From assembly GCA_018831195.1 (NCBI GenBank), contig JAHJDP010000012.1, positions 62,001-126,000 on the forward strand: DNA of 64,000 nucleotides, read 5' to 3'. The notes under the pieces are model-generated. The model had not been told where the DNA came from and made no database searches. It was given only the letters and a program-made list of their open reading frames with translations. This document shows positions 55,308 to 64,000 of this stretch, piece by piece. How positions within the stretch are numbered: the stretch's first letter is position 1; every line of letters begins with the position of its first letter. A program made the position numbers and the translations under genes. The stretch is from Candidatus Eisenbacteria bacterium (GTDB lineage: Bacteria > Eisenbacteria > RBG-16-71-46 > CAIMUX01 > JAHJDP01).

Positions 55308-57500
55308 CTACGGAATCATCACCCTCAGGGGGTGGTCTTCCACCGCCCAGACACCTTTGAGAACATTTTGGCCGTCCTGGAAGGCCAGATAAGAATACTT
55401 CCCATAGTGTGGAATCTTCCGGCGCGCACTGTCGAGAGCGCCGGCGTCAGCGGCGACAAGATAGGCCGCCACCTTTTCTTGATCATATGGATGCCGCCAA
55501 ATATAGATCGCCATATTGAAATCAGCGCCCATCTCCTGTTCCCACAGCCGCAACGATGAGGTGGAGAGGGCCGCCTCCACCGGCTGATCCTTGAGAAACT
55601 CCTCGGGGATTCCCGCCTCCCCCGGGTATCCAAGCCACAGGATCGAACCGGTGATCGATGCCTTCTTCCAGCTCTTGGCGGAAATCACCTGCCCGCCCTC
55701 TCCACGCGTCAGCTGCTGCGCGAGAGTCTCGTAGGCGGCGGCCAGAAGGCTGTCGGCGGGATCAGGGAGCGCCGGCAGAACGACGGTGAAATCGGGATCC
55801 CCCATGAGCCATGCCAGGGTCGGCGGCATCTCCTCCCAGGGCATACGGCGGAATGTATAATGATCGGGATCAACCGTTACCGAGACGGGTTTCTCATCAA
55901 GTTCAATATCCCATGTCGCGTTGCGCTTTTCCAAATCAACAATCCGCTTCGTTTGCTTCCCGCTCACTGTCTCAACGATCAGGGGAACCGGAAGATTAAA
56001 AACCTTTCCCTTTTGCCGGAGAACTCCGGTGAGCTGATATGATCGGCCGGCCGATTGCAGTTTCACTTCGGCCAATTCCAAATCGGGAGCGCCGGTTTGT
56101 TCAACCCATTGTATGAAAAAGTCCGTCAAATCCCTTTTTGATGTCGCTTCAAATTCCCGCCGCCAATCTTCCCATGTCATATACTTGAAGGCATAATCCT
56201 GCACCACCCTGCGGAACGTTTCGAGGATAGCCTCCCTGCCCAGAAGCTCCTCCAGCATGATAAAAACCATCGCGCTCTTGCCATATCCAATCGATCGAGA
56301 ATCGGGCGTCGTCCGGGAGATAAACTGCGTGAGGGGAAAATCATTATCCTCCCTCACATAAGCGCTGTAATCCCGGTTAATTTGAAAGCGGTAATCGCGG
56401 CCCCCGTCCGGTCCGCGCAACTTGGCATATTCATAATCGGCGCAGAAAACGGTTATACCTTCACACCAGTTCCCCATCTTATAATCGGGATAGACGCTGT
56501 TCCCCCACCAATTGTGCACATACTCGTGCCCCAAGGATGTAAACCGGATGAAGGGCAGCCGCAGAACCTGCGAGCCGAGGAGGGTGAAAGAAGGCATGCC
56601 GTATCCGGTGGGGAAAAAGTTCTCTACAACGGCGAACTTTGTGAACGGGTAGGGACCGAACATTTCGTTATATTGGTGCGCATATCCGGCCAGTGATTCC
56701 AGATAGCCGATGGCCAGGTCCGGGTCATCTTCATAGAGATAGACAGCGAGTTGAATCCCATCGACATCGGTATCCCATACTTTATAAGGCCCCGCCACCA
56801 AATGCAGACCCTCCATCGGACGCGGCTCCCAAAAGAGGGTCCTGGAGCGGCCGCTCGTCGAATCCCCCTCTTCCGAAAGGATCCGGCCCTCGGCCATGGC
56901 CTTCCACGGCCAGGGGAGGGAGAGATCGAGACGGAAAGGGGTCAGCTCATCTTCGCCATGCGGATACCAGCAGGTGCCGGGTGTCAGAAAGGCCCCCTCG
57001 GCCGAAATGATTCCCGATGTCTCATCGGCCAATTCCATCCGGCTGAAAGCGGGAGTTTCCAGGTCGTCGTAGATCTCTCCCTCATAGTTGAGGCGGATAT
57101 CCCAAGAACCGGCCCGATCCAGTCTCAAAACAAGAAGATCACGCGTCTCCCCCGACTCAAGATTGTTGTTGATGTTGAGATTCGCATATCCCTGCTTGGC
57201 GCCCTTCTCCAGCGATTCACGCCGCACCGCTGCGGCGGGCAATGGGATCCACCCCCGGGTTCCCCTGAGGCGGATCGCGGCCTCTCTGACCACCAATCCT
57301 TTATGAAAATAGAGCGCCACCTCACCGGCCGGCGCGGCAAGACGCAGGGTATCGATGGCCTGAATATGATGAGCCGCGGGATCCAATGTCACCTGCAGCG
57401 AGTGGCTGCGGATCTGCACCGGATCGTCCGCCAGAGTCGAAAAGCAGGACAGTGCAAGCCCCCATCCCAGAAGAAGTAAAATCCGCATTATCCGCCCCAT
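55308..57500 (-). CDS. M1-family (gluzincin) secreted metallopeptidase
   Basis: 730 aa: signal peptide (ILLLLGWGLALSCFSTLA), an N-terminal beta domain from about 30, and the catalytic domain at about 310-480. That domain has YPFTKFAVVENFFPTGYGMP (GAMEN-loop counterpart, GYGMPSF), and the zinc motif HEYVHNWWGNS with the third ligand in WCEGITVF. The spacing is HEXXH-x17-E, one shorter than classical M1. A C-terminal domain of unknown type follows. AGGAGG lies 9 nt before ATG 57500; the frame is open far upstream to 57836 but that part is not supported. Confidence 0.88.
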   Translation of the reverse strand: MGRIMRILLLLGWGLALSCFSTLADDPVQIRSHSLQVTLDPAAHHIQAIDTLRLAAPAGEVALYFHKGLVVREAAIRLRGTRGWIPLPAAAVRRESLEKGAKQGYANLNINNNLESGETRDLLVLRLDRAGSWDIRLNYEGEIYDDLETPAFSRMELADETSGIISAEGAFLTPGTCWYPHGEDELTPFRLDLSLPWPWKAMAEGRILSEEGDSTSGRSRTLFWEPRPMEGLHLVAGPYKVWDTDVDGIQLAVYLYEDDPDLAIGYLESLAGYAHQYNEMFGPYPFTKFAVVENFFPTGYGMPSFTLLGSQVLRLPFIRFTSLGHEYVHNWWGNSVYPDYKMGNWCEGITVFCADYEYAKLRGPDGGRDYRFQINRDYSAYVREDNDFPLTQFISRTTPDSRSIGYGKSAMVFIMLEELLGREAILETFRRVVQDYAFKYMTWEDWRREFEATSKRDLTDFFIQWVEQTGAPDLELAEVKLQSAGRSYQLTGVLRQKGKVFNLPVPLIVETVSGKQTKRIVDLEKRNATWDIELDEKPVSVTVDPDHYTFRRMPWEEMPPTLAWLMGDPDFTVVLPALPDPADSLLAAAYETLAQQLTRGEGGQVISAKSWKKASITGSILWLGYPGEAGIPEEFLKDQPVEAALSTSSLRLWEQEMGADFNMAIYIWRHPYDQEKVAAYLVAADAGALDSARRKIPHYGKYSYLAFQDGQNVLKGVWAVEDHPLRVMIP

Positions 57501-57622
57501 CCTCGGTGACCTCCTTCCACTCTCAAGAATCGTCTTTAACTTATAAAGATTAGAGGTCCGCGGCATGCAGTGCAATGAATCACTGCGCCGGATGCATCCA
57601 TGCTTGGGGCAAGGGCGTTCCG

Positions 57623-58321
57623 TTACTTCTCCTTCTGAAGGCGCCTCTGCTGCTTGCGGCGGCCCCGTTCCTTCTTTTTCCGAAGCGCTTCCCGTGCTTC
57701 CCTGCTCATTTCGGCGGCTTGAGGCATCGGCTTTTCGGGAACCGTCGCGGCGGTTTTCCTTTTTTGCCGCGCGGGAACCGGCCGCACCGGCAAACCGGAC
57801 GGCGGCGGTGGGGGGATCTCTTCCTCCTCCGGCCACCCCCCGCCCCGCTTCAGAAGCTCCGCTTCGACATCCGAAAAATCGCCTTTAATCCGTTTCTCAT
57901 CCGGATTTTCAGGCCGTCCGGCCAACTCCTTGAAAAAGTCGATCGGGGAGACAATCACAGCGCCAGCGGGGAGGCCGGGGCTCAATGTTCTGAGATCAGA
58001 AGTCAGCACCCGAACGCGGCATCCGTGGGATAGATATTGCGAGGCGAGATATTGAATCCGGTCATCCGCTTCTTCGGGTTGGAATGTATAAATGGTTTCC
58101 AGGTATTCGGAAGACACAACATCCGGATTCTGTTCGAGACGGTTGCCATCGTAGACAATGATGACGCGCTCACCAGAACGCATGGAATATCTCGAAAATA
58201 TCTTCTCCAGGCCGCGGCGGGCTTCATGACGCCTTTGGGTGACCTGCAGCTCCTCAAGATGAGGGATTTGAAAGATGAGATTGTGTCCGTCGACAATCCA
58301 GATGCGCGGGCGCTTCACCAT
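57623..58321 (-). CDS. NYN-domain (YacP/Rae1-like) predicted ribonuclease
   Basis: 232 aa. The N-terminal PIN-like NYN fold reads RIWIVDGHNLIFQIPHLEEL, ERVIIVYDGNRLEQ, EADDRIQYLASQYLS and VRVLTSDLRTL, with the acidic residues D..N, D and DD expected for metal binding. The last ~75 residues form a charged, low-complexity tail with Pro runs and a basic C-terminal helix (EALRKKKERGRRKQQRRLQK). The target RNA is unknown; Rae1 homologues cut mRNA on ribosomes. Confidence 0.82.
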   Translation of the reverse strand: MVKRPRIWIVDGHNLIFQIPHLEELQVTQRRHEARRGLEKIFSRYSMRSGERVIIVYDGNRLEQNPDVVSSEYLETIYTFQPEEADDRIQYLASQYLSHGCRVRVLTSDLRTLSPGLPAGAVIVSPIDFFKELAGRPENPDEKRIKGDFSDVEAELLKRGGGWPEEEEIPPPPPSGLPVRPVPARQKRKTAATVPEKPMPQAAEMSREAREALRKKKERGRRKQQRRLQKEK

Positions 58322-58351
58322 GGGTTTACATTCCGGTGGCGGTTGGCGCGT

Positions 58352-61300
58352 TCATCGCAACAGGATCAACCGCCGGATTTGCCGACGTTGTGGATCGGAC
58401 AAGCGGGCGAAATAAACGCCGCTGGCCACAGGATTCCGGATCTCATTCCTTCCATCCCATTCCACATTGTAAAAGCCGGGATCATGCCGGCCATCCGCCA
58501 GACGCCGGATCATACGGCCATTAACATCGTAAATCACCAGGCTGATCTCTTCCCGTCTTGGAACACCGAAGCGAAGAATCGTTCTGCTTCCAAACGGGTT
58601 GGGTTTGGGGGAATCGAGGACAAGGCGGATAGGATTTCCAGGCACAGAAATGTGAACAGGCCCCAGGTGATGAACACCGCCGTCAGGGAGCAGGGCGGCG
58701 ATCAGGTATTCATAATCACGCCCCGCCTCGGCGGAATCATCCTCAAACAGCAACGCACCCCATCCGACAACAGGCTGCTGCGGGTTTAACGTTTCATAAA
58801 TATCCTCGCTGCCCGCGATACGCCGCTGGATAAGGTATCCGGACGGCTGGATGTCGGATTCGACTTCCCACATCAGGAGAACCTTGCCGTCAGATGTAAC
58901 CTCAGCCCGGGCGTACCTTAAAAACACAGGGGTCAATGCGAGATGAACGAAGGCTGCCATTGGTTTTATAAAGTATGGATTGGCCGAGACGATGACATAG
59001 TCATCGGTGGTGGGGTTGTAACGAAACACGGCGCCGGGGTGCCCGCCAAGAACAAGAGGATCCGCGTCGCTATCGACGACAAGAAGGCTGTTGTTTTTGT
59101 CCATGAAAAGATCGACGGGCCGTCGGAAATGTTTCGATTGCGAGTGGAAGCTGACCGTTCCATCATGAATCCTGAACACCGCGCCCACGGCGCCCGTCTC
59201 GGGATTAAACATGGCGCCGCGATCCAATACAAAGAGATCCCCCGCCGGATGAACCAAGACGCGGTAGGGATCGACAAACAGCGTGTCGCTGGCTATAACC
59301 TGGAGATCATTTGTATAGAGGTCCAGGCGGAAAATGGCCCCGGGCCGATTCCCCAACTCAAAAGGATCGGCGTTCATATCCGCAATGTACAACCCTCCGT
59401 TGTCATCCAGATCGATTCCAATGGGAATAGACAACGCCGAATCGGAATAAGCGACCTCCACATCGCCGCTGGGAAGATCGACTCTGTATATGGCGCCGTG
59501 CCGTGACGGGAAAGCGTAGGGGTTCGCCAGTGGATCCACGACAAAGATGAGATTTTCATTGACGACGACCATCTGGGCGGGATCCAGGAATGTCGGTTCC
59601 GCCGCAAGAAAATGGAGCGAACCATCGCCGATCTCTACTTTATACAAAGCGCCGCGATGGTTGCCATAGCCCATCGGATCGGCATCCGAATCGAGAAGCA
59701 CCAGGGTTTCATCTTCCAATGATAGGACTTCGGCGTCGATCGGAGTGTACAATTCACTTCCGCTTGTAACGAGCTGCAAATTACCGGAAGGCATACCTAT
59801 TCTAAAAACACCGCCGACAGGAATACCCGTGTTCAATGGGTCAATATCCGAATCGACGACATAGACCGCTCCTGGAATCAGGTTCATTCTCACAACATGA
59901 ACGAGTTTCTTGGCCCCTCCCCAGCGGCCACTGGAGCCGTAAACCTCCGCAACCCTCTCAATCCGGGTGCCCGGCGGGGTCACAGGGTCCAGGATCGCCT
60001 GATAGGAAATTTCCGCGGAGTCACCGGCCGCGATAACCCCTTCCCAGCGGAATACGGCGCCTTGGTCGCTTCCAATGACCTCAAATGTCCCATTGTCCGC
60101 CTGGAAGCTCCCTTCCTGTAGCGTAAGAATGGAGGGGAGTGTATCGACATAGGCGGCTTCAGGCTCGATTGTCTGTCCCGTGTTGGCCACGACGGCGTGA
60201 TATGTGATCAGGTCGCCGGGATCCAGCATACCGCCATTGACATCCACTGAAGCAAGGTTTCGCAAGACGGCGATCGGCCTGGGAATATAAAGAAAATTCC
60301 GAAGAGCGCGGAATTGATTTGTATAAGCAAGGTAGTTGACCGCTCGCGTATCGGGATCCACCGTGAGAATCGCTCCGACAAGATCCTGGCCGATGGGATC
60401 GGCGCCCCGGTCGGCGACCATGACCATCCCATCTTCCCGGACCTGTGAGCGGCCGGGCATGGTAAAGTAAGGCGAATGGGCATAGACTTGAACATTCGAT
60501 GTGGCGGGATCAATCGTAAAGAGAGCGCCGGTTCTTGCCGGGTAGCCGTAAGGATCTGAAAACTCATCGGTGAGCAGGATCCTTCCGTCAGGGAGGAGAT
60601 CCAGGTCTTTGGGATCAACAAAGTAGTCGGAAACAATTGTCTCCACCAACGCCCCTGTTTCACCGTCAAGACGAAAAACAGCGCCGGTATTCCTGCCGGT
60701 TCCCTGCGGATCAGCACTGATATCGGCGACATAGATATCGCCGTTTCCGGCCCGAACCAGGCTTTGAGGTTTGCGGAAAGGTTCTGCCGCGGAGAAGAGA
60801 TGCATCGGACCCTGCAAGCTCTCGAGACGGAAGATCGCCCCCTTGCGTTCCGGTACAGGATCCTGAAAGGGGTCGGCCAATTCGTCCACAATCAGAAATT
60901 CGCCGCCGTCGGCTTTCAACTCGACCGGCGAATAGAGATTGTCGCTCCAATAGAGCAAATCCAACATGCCCGTGAACAGATCAAGATAGAAAATGGCGCC
61001 CGTCGCGTGATCCAACCCGGCCGGGTTGGCCGACGCATCCAGGATTACGATATTCCCCTCTCCATCCAGTGCCGCTGACACGGGATCGCTTAGAGCCCGA
61101 TCACTAAATAGGGCGCGCGATCCAACACCATCCTCATCCATTAATAGAAGCGCCCCCGGCCGGTTGCCAAGACCCAACGGATCGGAATCGCGGTCGACCG
61201 CGATAAGATCTCCCTGGCGAAGGGGGGTGACCAGTCGAAAAGTTAAAGGGGGTAATCCATCGAACAGACCCCCGCCGATCTTGAAGTTCACATTATAGGG

Positions 61301-63976
61301 TTCCCAGAAGCTGACTTCCCCCTGGGGATCCATCACAAAGTTGGCAATGAGGTCCAGCGATTCATCCCGCCGCACCGAGCCCAGCCAGAGGGCGCCGTTG
61401 CTCCCCGCCATGATACCGATATGCCCTGAATCGGCGGAGACGGAAACGATTTCTATCCCCGGCAATCCGCTGAATTCAGCATTGATCGTTTTCGCATCCA
61501 CCACACCCGTGTTCTTCACAATGGCATGAACCCGGACTGTATCCCCCGGCAAGAGCGGCGGTCCGTCAATATCCGCGCCTTCGAACCACGATTCTCTGAA
61601 ATCTCCTTGCCCGAAAATCGTCAGGCATGTTGGATCATTGAGACGCCAGCTTTCCAGCTGGGTGGTCAATATATTTCCTGCAATGTTATAGCGCCAGATA
61701 GCGCCGCGATTTCCTCCCATATTGTTGGGATCGGCGTCAATATCGGCGAGGAGGATATCACCAAGGGTATCTTGTACTCCGCTGGTCGGGCCGACGAGCC
61801 TGGAATCCGCAAAAAAGAGCCGTACCGAGCCGTCCGATCGATCGATCTCAAAAAGGGCGCCGGTCGGAGAACCTATCCCCAGGGGATCGGCCGACCGGTC
61901 CACCACCAAGAGACGTCCATCCTTCAAAGGAATCAGACCACGTGGATCGACAAAGTCGGGATGTGTAAAAGTTCGGAGCACTTCTCCAGTGGTAGGATCC
62001 AATTCAAAGACGGCGCCGGGATCACCACCCAAACCGAGGGGATCGGCGGCGACATCCGCCACCATCAGCCGGCCGTATTGATCCAATAAAAGATCAATCG
62101 GGTGAAGAAAGGGCTCACCGACACGAAGCGATTCAGGTTGATACGTTGACCGCGAGAGCTTATAAACACCGCCCGGCTCGTCCGGAAAGGGAAAGGGACG
62201 CGGAACACCGACATCCGCGACATAGATCTGGTCGCCGGCTCCCAAGGCGACCGCGGCCGGCGTTCTCACGGGGAGCCCGGCGGCGAGGGGCGAAACCTCG
62301 CCCCAGCCTGGATCCATGACAAAGATGGCGCCGGCTTCTCCTGCTACAATATCGGCTTTGGAATCGGCAATGATCAGGTAGCCGTCGGATCGGAACACCA
62401 ATCCGGCGGGAGCAACCAATTGCTGCGACTCGGTGAGGGACACCAGCCCCCCAATACTTGTGTCGAGACTATAAATTCCCGTGGGGTCACTGACAACGAC
62501 TGTCCAGGCATCCAGTGCGGCCGGCAACCCAACCCGCCACTCCATCTTGAAATCCGTCTGATTGGAGAGTCCCCGGATGTATTGTTCAACAGGAGTCCTT
62601 GCATATTCCTCTACACGAATCCGGAATGTAATCAACTCCTGGGCGCCGGGAGCCAGAGAACTCGTCCAGCTGAGTCCCGGCAGATCCTGCAAATACTTGA
62701 ATTCTCCGCTCGCGGCCACTTCCGATCCGGGTAATAATGTTATGCCGGTCTTGAAACTGTCGACGACCGTCAGCCGGCCCGTATCCTCATCTCCGGTATT
62801 CCGCAGTTTCAGCCGCACCTCCATCGGATCACCTCGGCCGAGCGGCGGGCCGTTGAGATCCCCGACCGTAATCGTCGACGAGTCAAGGTCCGCGCCATAA
62901 ACGGGAACCAGCGTTCTGCAGAGGACAAAGCCATCCCGGCTCCAGGTGCCCAAAACCTGGTTGGTTTCCGGGTCCATCTCAAAGACAGCCCCCTGACCAT
63001 CCTCCAGTTGAAGAGGATCGGCGGTGCGATCGAGTACAAATAGACGGCCATCCCGAAGCATCGCCACATCGACGGGATCGCGAAAGAATTGATGGCTGGC
63101 CAGGGTATCGGCAATCGTCAGGGTGGATCGGTCCACCAGGTAAACCGCTCCCGGCGCGCCGCCGATGCGGAAGGGATCCGAATCCCGGTCCAGCAAAATA
63201 TAGTCATCATCCGGCGTTCGTCGTAGCGATGTTAGGTTTGTGAAACCCGCCTGGGAGAAAAGGCACGTCATTTCAAATGTTGATGGATCCAGTCGGAAGA
63301 TAGCTCCCGGCCCTCCACCCACACCCAGCGGATCGGCCAAACGATCGAGAATAAGGTAGCTGCCGTCGAAATCCTCGATGATTCGAACCAGATCCCGGAA
63401 TTCCGGCGAAGAGGCGAGAATCTCCTCATACTGCGTTACCGGATCAATACGAAAAACGGCCCCGATCGGGGATCCCGTGCCGAGAGGATCGGCGCGCCGA
63501 TCCAAGACAATAAGGCGATTTTCGGAATCGACCAGGATACTGATCGGTTCAGAAAAACGAGGAGAAGCCGCCATAAGCTCCGCATCTTGCGACGGATAAT
63601 GATAGGGATCGATCCGGAAGACGGCCCCATTGTTATCTCCAAATCCTCTTGGATCAGCTTCGGCATCGGTCACATAAAGAAACTTCTGATGGGCCACAAA
63701 GAGATCTGTGGGATCGACAAAATCGGAAGGAGATGAGATGAGGATGACGGTATTCGCGACATCGGGATTGATGGTAAAGGCCGCTCCCGGATCTGAGTGA
63801 ATATGGTAGGGGTCTGACATCCGGTCCAAAACCATGAGATTGCCGGAGTAGAAACGCATTTCGCCGGGGGCGGGAGTGGAGACGAGGATGAGCAAGGCGA
63901 CCAGGATAGGGAAGCCACCTCGCAGAACCTTCCAGCCTGTTCGGAGATGTCGAGGGTCGCACTCGCAGCGGTACAT
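58352..63976 (-). CDS. Giant secreted protein: four sets of six propeller-type repeats, three Ig spacers, FlgD-like C-terminus
   Basis: 1,874 aa with a signal peptide (about 20-38). 24 repeats of about 53 residues follow the pattern LxVLDRxADPxGxGxxxGAVFRIDP, in sets at about 45-360, 488-790, 922-1232 and 1368-1678. DUF11/CARDB-like Ig domains (DLNGPPLGRGDPMEVRL; DIDGPPLLPGDTVRVHA; LDPGDLITYHAVVANTG) sit between the sets. A fibronectin-III-like part (1685-1780) and a FlgD-like domain (1788-1874: PNPFGSRTILRF, VIYDVNGRMIRRL, ASGVYFARL) end it. Each set of six suggests one six-bladed propeller; the Asp/Asn cluster in each repeat may bind calcium. The start at 63976 has AAAGGG upstream and looks complete. 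Function unknown; surface display is inferred. Confidence 0.82.
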   Translation of the reverse strand: MYRCECDPRHLRTGWKVLRGGFPILVALLILVSTPAPGEMRFYSGNLMVLDRMSDPYHIHSDPGAAFTINPDVANTVILISSPSDFVDPTDLFVAHQKFLYVTDAEADPRGFGDNNGAVFRIDPYHYPSQDAELMAASPRFSEPISILVDSENRLIVLDRRADPLGTGSPIGAVFRIDPVTQYEEILASSPEFRDLVRIIEDFDGSYLILDRLADPLGVGGGPGAIFRLDPSTFEMTCLFSQAGFTNLTSLRRTPDDDYILLDRDSDPFRIGGAPGAVYLVDRSTLTIADTLASHQFFRDPVDVAMLRDGRLFVLDRTADPLQLEDGQGAVFEMDPETNQVLGTWSRDGFVLCRTLVPVYGADLDSSTITVGDLNGPPLGRGDPMEVRLKLRNTGDEDTGRLTVVDSFKTGITLLPGSEVAASGEFKYLQDLPGLSWTSSLAPGAQELITFRIRVEEYARTPVEQYIRGLSNQTDFKMEWRVGLPAALDAWTVVVSDPTGIYSLDTSIGGLVSLTESQQLVAPAGLVFRSDGYLIIADSKADIVAGEAGAIFVMDPGWGEVSPLAAGLPVRTPAAVALGAGDQIYVADVGVPRPFPFPDEPGGVYKLSRSTYQPESLRVGEPFLHPIDLLLDQYGRLMVADVAADPLGLGGDPGAVFELDPTTGEVLRTFTHPDFVDPRGLIPLKDGRLLVVDRSADPLGIGSPTGALFEIDRSDGSVRLFFADSRLVGPTSGVQDTLGDILLADIDADPNNMGGNRGAIWRYNIAGNILTTQLESWRLNDPTCLTIFGQGDFRESWFEGADIDGPPLLPGDTVRVHAIVKNTGVVDAKTINAEFSGLPGIEIVSVSADSGHIGIMAGSNGALWLGSVRRDESLDLIANFVMDPQGEVSFWEPYNVNFKIGGGLFDGLPPLTFRLVTPLRQGDLIAVDRDSDPLGLGNRPGALLLMDEDGVGSRALFSDRALSDPVSAALDGEGNIVILDASANPAGLDHATGAIFYLDLFTGMLDLLYWSDNLYSPVELKADGGEFLIVDELADPFQDPVPERKGAIFRLESLQGPMHLFSAAEPFRKPQSLVRAGNGDIYVADISADPQGTGRNTGAVFRLDGETGALVETIVSDYFVDPKDLDLLPDGRILLTDEFSDPYGYPARTGALFTIDPATSNVQVYAHSPYFTMPGRSQVREDGMVMVADRGADPIGQDLVGAILTVDPDTRAVNYLAYTNQFRALRNFLYIPRPIAVLRNLASVDVNGGMLDPGDLITYHAVVANTGQTIEPEAAYVDTLPSILTLQEGSFQADNGTFEVIGSDQGAVFRWEGVIAAGDSAEISYQAILDPVTPPGTRIERVAEVYGSSGRWGGAKKLVHVVRMNLIPGAVYVVDSDIDPLNTGIPVGGVFRIGMPSGNLQLVTSGSELYTPIDAEVLSLEDETLVLLDSDADPMGYGNHRGALYKVEIGDGSLHFLAAEPTFLDPAQMVVVNENLIFVVDPLANPYAFPSRHGAIYRVDLPSGDVEVAYSDSALSIPIGIDLDDNGGLYIADMNADPFELGNRPGAIFRLDLYTNDLQVIASDTLFVDPYRVLVHPAGDLFVLDRGAMFNPETGAVGAVFRIHDGTVSFHSQSKHFRRPVDLFMDKNNSLLVVDSDADPLVLGGHPGAVFRYNPTTDDYVIVSANPYFIKPMAAFVHLALTPVFLRYARAEVTSDGKVLLMWEVESDIQPSGYLIQRRIAGSEDIYETLNPQQPVVGWGALLFEDDSAEAGRDYEYLIAALLPDGGVHHLGPVHISVPGNPIRLVLDSPKPNPFGSRTILRFGVPRREEISLVIYDVNGRMIRRLADGRHDPGFYNVEWDGRNEIRNPVASGVYFARLSDPQRRQIRRLILLR
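58940..63850 (-). repeat. 24 diverged ~160-bp coding repeats (DP..G.G...GAVFR.DP)
   Basis: Coding repeats of the giant protein. Repeats within a set are spaced about 52-53 codons apart (for example at residues 48, 100, 156, 208, 260, 313). They are clearly related in protein but strongly diverged in DNA, so they are not a recent tandem expansion. The seventh repeat (about residue 490) is the most degenerate. Confidence 0.8.
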
Positions 63977-64000
63977 ATGGCTTCAGCCCTTTCTCTCCCC

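Noticed and set aside
57501-57836. N-terminal extension of the M1 peptidase frame
   Set aside because: Low-complexity Gly/Arg/Ser sequence overlapping the NYN gene, while a strong ribosome site and signal peptide begin at 57500.
58940-63850. CRISPR-like array in the right-end repeats
   Set aside because: Repeats are in-frame coding units of ~160 bp with diverged DNA and no constant spacer/repeat pattern.

Overview
The window is a gene-dense bacterial chromosome fragment, roughly mid-50s % GC by eye. It is almost entirely housekeeping genes, and nearly all lie on the minus strand in long co-directional runs. Two very large secreted proteins end in a C-terminal FlgD-like / type-IX-style domain (PNP...IYD..GR.I..L...WDG...SGxYFxR). 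A third secreted protein has a PEP-CTERM tail. With the lone TonB-like protein, the MglA/Roadblock pair and SpoVG outside a spore former, this suggests a diderm of the FCB side of the tree (Eisenbacteria/Krumholzibacteria/Latescibacteria-like candidate phyla). No rRNA or marker phylogeny is available here, so the placement is inference.

Layout. 1-5.6 kb (minus): groEL behind a CIRCE operator, a terminator, then folK, deoxynucleoside kinase, panB (frameshifted as read), panC and the N-terminal half of glmU running off the left edge. 5.6-7.7 kb (plus): a LpxL/PatA-like acyltransferase and a PimA-like GT4 glycosyltransferase. 7.7-18.5 kb (minus): an EF-G paralogue, selA, a SPOR membrane protein, smc, tatC and coaX. 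18.7-19.4 kb (plus): a TonB-like protein. 19.4-24.8 kb (minus): rpsF, ssb, rpsR, rplI, a parvulin-type lipoprotein, a bifunctional-nuclease-family protein, a gamma-carbonic-anhydrase-like protein and an orphan periplasmic binding protein. 24.8-32.7 kb (minus): rfbD, a UbiA-type DPPR-synthase-like transferase, ispE, spoVG, tRNA-Gln, prs, rplY, pth and a membrane pyrophosphatase. 32.7-40.6 kb (minus): Roadblock protein, mglA, pgpA, cinA, thpR, recA, recX and alaS. 40.7-46.9 kb (minus): mnmA, tRNA-Ser, tRNA-Arg, a lipoprotein, tadA, two tRNA-Ser, tRNA-Ala, SRP RNA, dnaX (frameshifted as read), ybaB and recR. 47-64 kb: an envelope/secreted region with two TPR proteins, a 1,611-aa triple beta-helix protein, the PEP-CTERM protein (plus strand), an M1-type peptidase, an NYN-domain protein and a 1,874-aa repeat protein.

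The most unusual item is the 1,874-aa protein at the right edge. It carries 24 copies of a ~53-residue DP..G.G...GAVFR.DP repeat, arranged as four sets of six. The sets are separated by three DUF11/CARDB-like Ig domains and followed by a FlgD-like C-terminus, so the protein reads as four linked six-bladed propellers. The beta-helix protein 4 kb away ends in the same kind of C-terminal domain, and both are probably displayed on or released from the cell surface.

Two core genes, panB and dnaX, each contain a single-base frameshift near the N-terminus. They most likely reflect sequencing or assembly errors, but should be checked before gene loss is claimed.
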